The notes beneath the pieces are model-generated. The model saw only the letters and a list, made by a program, of their open reading frames with translations, was not told the DNA's origin and made no database searches. A DNA stretch of 8,507 nucleotides from an uncultured Actinomycetes bacterium (GTDB taxonomy: Bacteria; Actinomycetota; CALGFH01). The stretch covers positions 1 through 8,507 of the forward strand of contig CALGFH010000340.1 in the NCBI GenBank assembly GCA_937881255.1. The letters are read 5' to 3'. Positions 6,876 through 8,507 of this stretch are shown piece after piece. The position numbers were made by a program, and so were the translations under genes. Numbering within the stretch: position 1 is the first letter of the stretch; the number at the start of each line of letters is the position of its first letter.

Positions 6876-6879
<4 letters not shown>
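6094..6879 (+). CDS. LivF-type ABC transporter ATP-binding protein
   Basis: ATPase subunit of the branched-chain amino acid (HAAT/Liv) class of ABC importers, acting at the inner face of the membrane. It has 261 residues. Walker A is GANGAGKTT (35-43, K41), Q-loop Q86, signature LSGGEQQ (139-145), Walker B YLLLDEP with E164 as catalytic base, then LLVEQN, where Q196 occupies the H-loop place as is usual in LivF. Beyond the family core there is a basic C-terminal tail of about 20 residues ending in HYRRRKRWLS; E. coli LivF has 237 residues. The start is ATG 6094, where family similarity begins (MLAVENLEVVYDD) and downstream of the promoter. It overlaps the next gene by GTGA. Given the CoA-ligase gene in the same operon, the substrate is more likely a carboxylic acid than an amino acid, but this is inference. 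Permease genes are not in the window. Confidence 0.92.
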
Positions 6880-7693
<814 letters not shown>

Positions 7694-7697
<4 letters not shown>

Positions 7698-8507
7698 CCG
7701 CCGTCACCGAGCGGGCCGGGGTCGCCACCGTGCCGTCGCGGGTCCGACGCCGGGCGCAGGAGACCCCCGACCGGGTGGCCCTGCGCGAGAAGCGCTTCGG
7801 CATCTGGCAGGAGGTCACCTGGGCCGGCTACTGGGAGCAGGTCGAGCTGGCCGCCCACGGCCTGGCCGCCCTCGGGGTGGAGCCGGGCGACCGGGTGGCC
7901 ATCCACTCCGAGAACCGGCCCGAGTGGCTGTACACGGACGTGGCCGCCGTGGCCGTCCGGGCCATGACCGTCGGCCTGTACCCGACCAACCCACCGGCCG
8001 AGGTCGCCTACCTGCTGGCCGACTCCGGGGCCAAGGTGCTGGTGGCCGAGGACCAGGAGCAGGTCGACAAGGCCCTCGAGGTCAAGGACACCCTGCCCGG
8101 GCTGGAGCGGATCGTGTACGTCGAGCCCCGCGGGGTCCGCACCTACGACAACCCGGCGCTGCTGTCCTGGGACGAGCTGCTGGAGCTGGGCCGCGCCCGT
8201 CGCGACCGCCACCCCGGGCTGCTGGACGAGCTGGCCGCCCAGGTGGCCGGCGACGACGTGGTCACCCTCATCTACACCTCGGGCACCACCGGTCCGCCCA
8301 AGGGGGCGATGCTGACGGTCGCCAACATCGACTTCGCCATCAAGGCGCTGGTCGAGGAGGGCGGGTTCTTCGAGGCGGCCGGGCCCGACGACGTCACCCT
8401 CTCCTACCTGCCCCTGTGCCACGTGGCCGAGCGGATCGCCACCGAGTGGGAGAACGCCGCCGCCGGCACCCAGGTCCACTTCGCCGAGTCGATCGACACC
8501 GTCCAGG
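7694..8507 (+). CDS. AMP-forming acyl-CoA synthetase (3' part missing)
   Basis: Adenylate-forming ligase that activates a carboxylic acid to its CoA thioester with ATP, probably cytoplasmic or membrane-associated. The first 271 residues are present before the right edge; complete long-chain acyl-CoA synthetases have about 600. The N-terminal region has the FadD-like order: RRRAQETPDRVALREK, then GVEPGDRVAIHSENRPEWLYTD, then TVGLYPTNPPAEVAYLLADSGAKV. The AMP-binding P-loop YTSGTTGPPKGAM is at 194-206, and SYLPLCHVAERI follows near 237-248. These features match long-chain fatty acid-CoA ligases better than aryl-CoA ligases, but the substrate pocket is largely missing, so the substrate is not settled. 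It starts at GTG 7694 in a GTGA overlap with the LivG-type gene, so transport and CoA activation are probably made together. Confidence 0.9.

Overview
The window looks like chromosomal DNA from a very GC-rich bacterium, most probably an actinobacterium (Actinomycetota). GC is uniformly high and third positions are almost all G or C. GTG starts are common, and genes are packed with 4-nt GTGA overlaps. The high GC also opens long antisense reading frames (712 and 1020 codons), which I treat as shadows. I cannot place the organism more precisely. I see no tRNA, rRNA, CRISPR array, insertion sequence or phage gene.

Layout. (1) 1-2104, minus strand: a large regulator with an OmpR/PhoB-type winged helix followed by a P-loop ATPase domain, cut by the left edge. 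(2) 2105-2210: a short divergent promoter region with a heptamer direct repeat and a nine-codon mini-ORF. (3) 2211-4112, plus strand: a four-TM membrane protein of unknown function, then pobA (4-hydroxybenzoate 3-monooxygenase), 33 bp apart and probably cotranscribed. (4) 4088-5910, minus strand: a NarL/LuxR-type two-component system, with the kinase gene first and a 4-nt overlap into the response regulator gene. The regulator's 3' end overlaps the 3' end of pobA by 25 bp. (5) 5911-6093: a second divergent control region. It holds a strong promoter-like TTGACA-N17-TATCTA, a dyad over the -35 box and a separate 14-bp perfect palindrome. (6) 6094-8507, plus strand: a tight operon of LivF-type ATPase, LivG-type ATPase and an AMP-forming acyl-CoA synthetase, cut by the right edge.

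How the parts may work together. PobA turns 4-hydroxybenzoate into protocatechuate, the entry to the beta-ketoadipate route. The Liv-type ATPases translationally coupled to an acyl-CoA synthetase suggest uptake of a carboxylic acid followed by CoA activation; permease and binding-protein genes would be expected beyond the right edge. A link between the transporter and 4-hydroxybenzoate is possible but unproven. The two-component system and the winged-helix ATPase are candidate local regulators. No typical PobR (AraC or IclR type) is present.

Most of the window is made of recognisable families. The least explained items are the membrane protein beside pobA, the two control regions, and the altered pyridine-nucleotide-binding segment of PobA.
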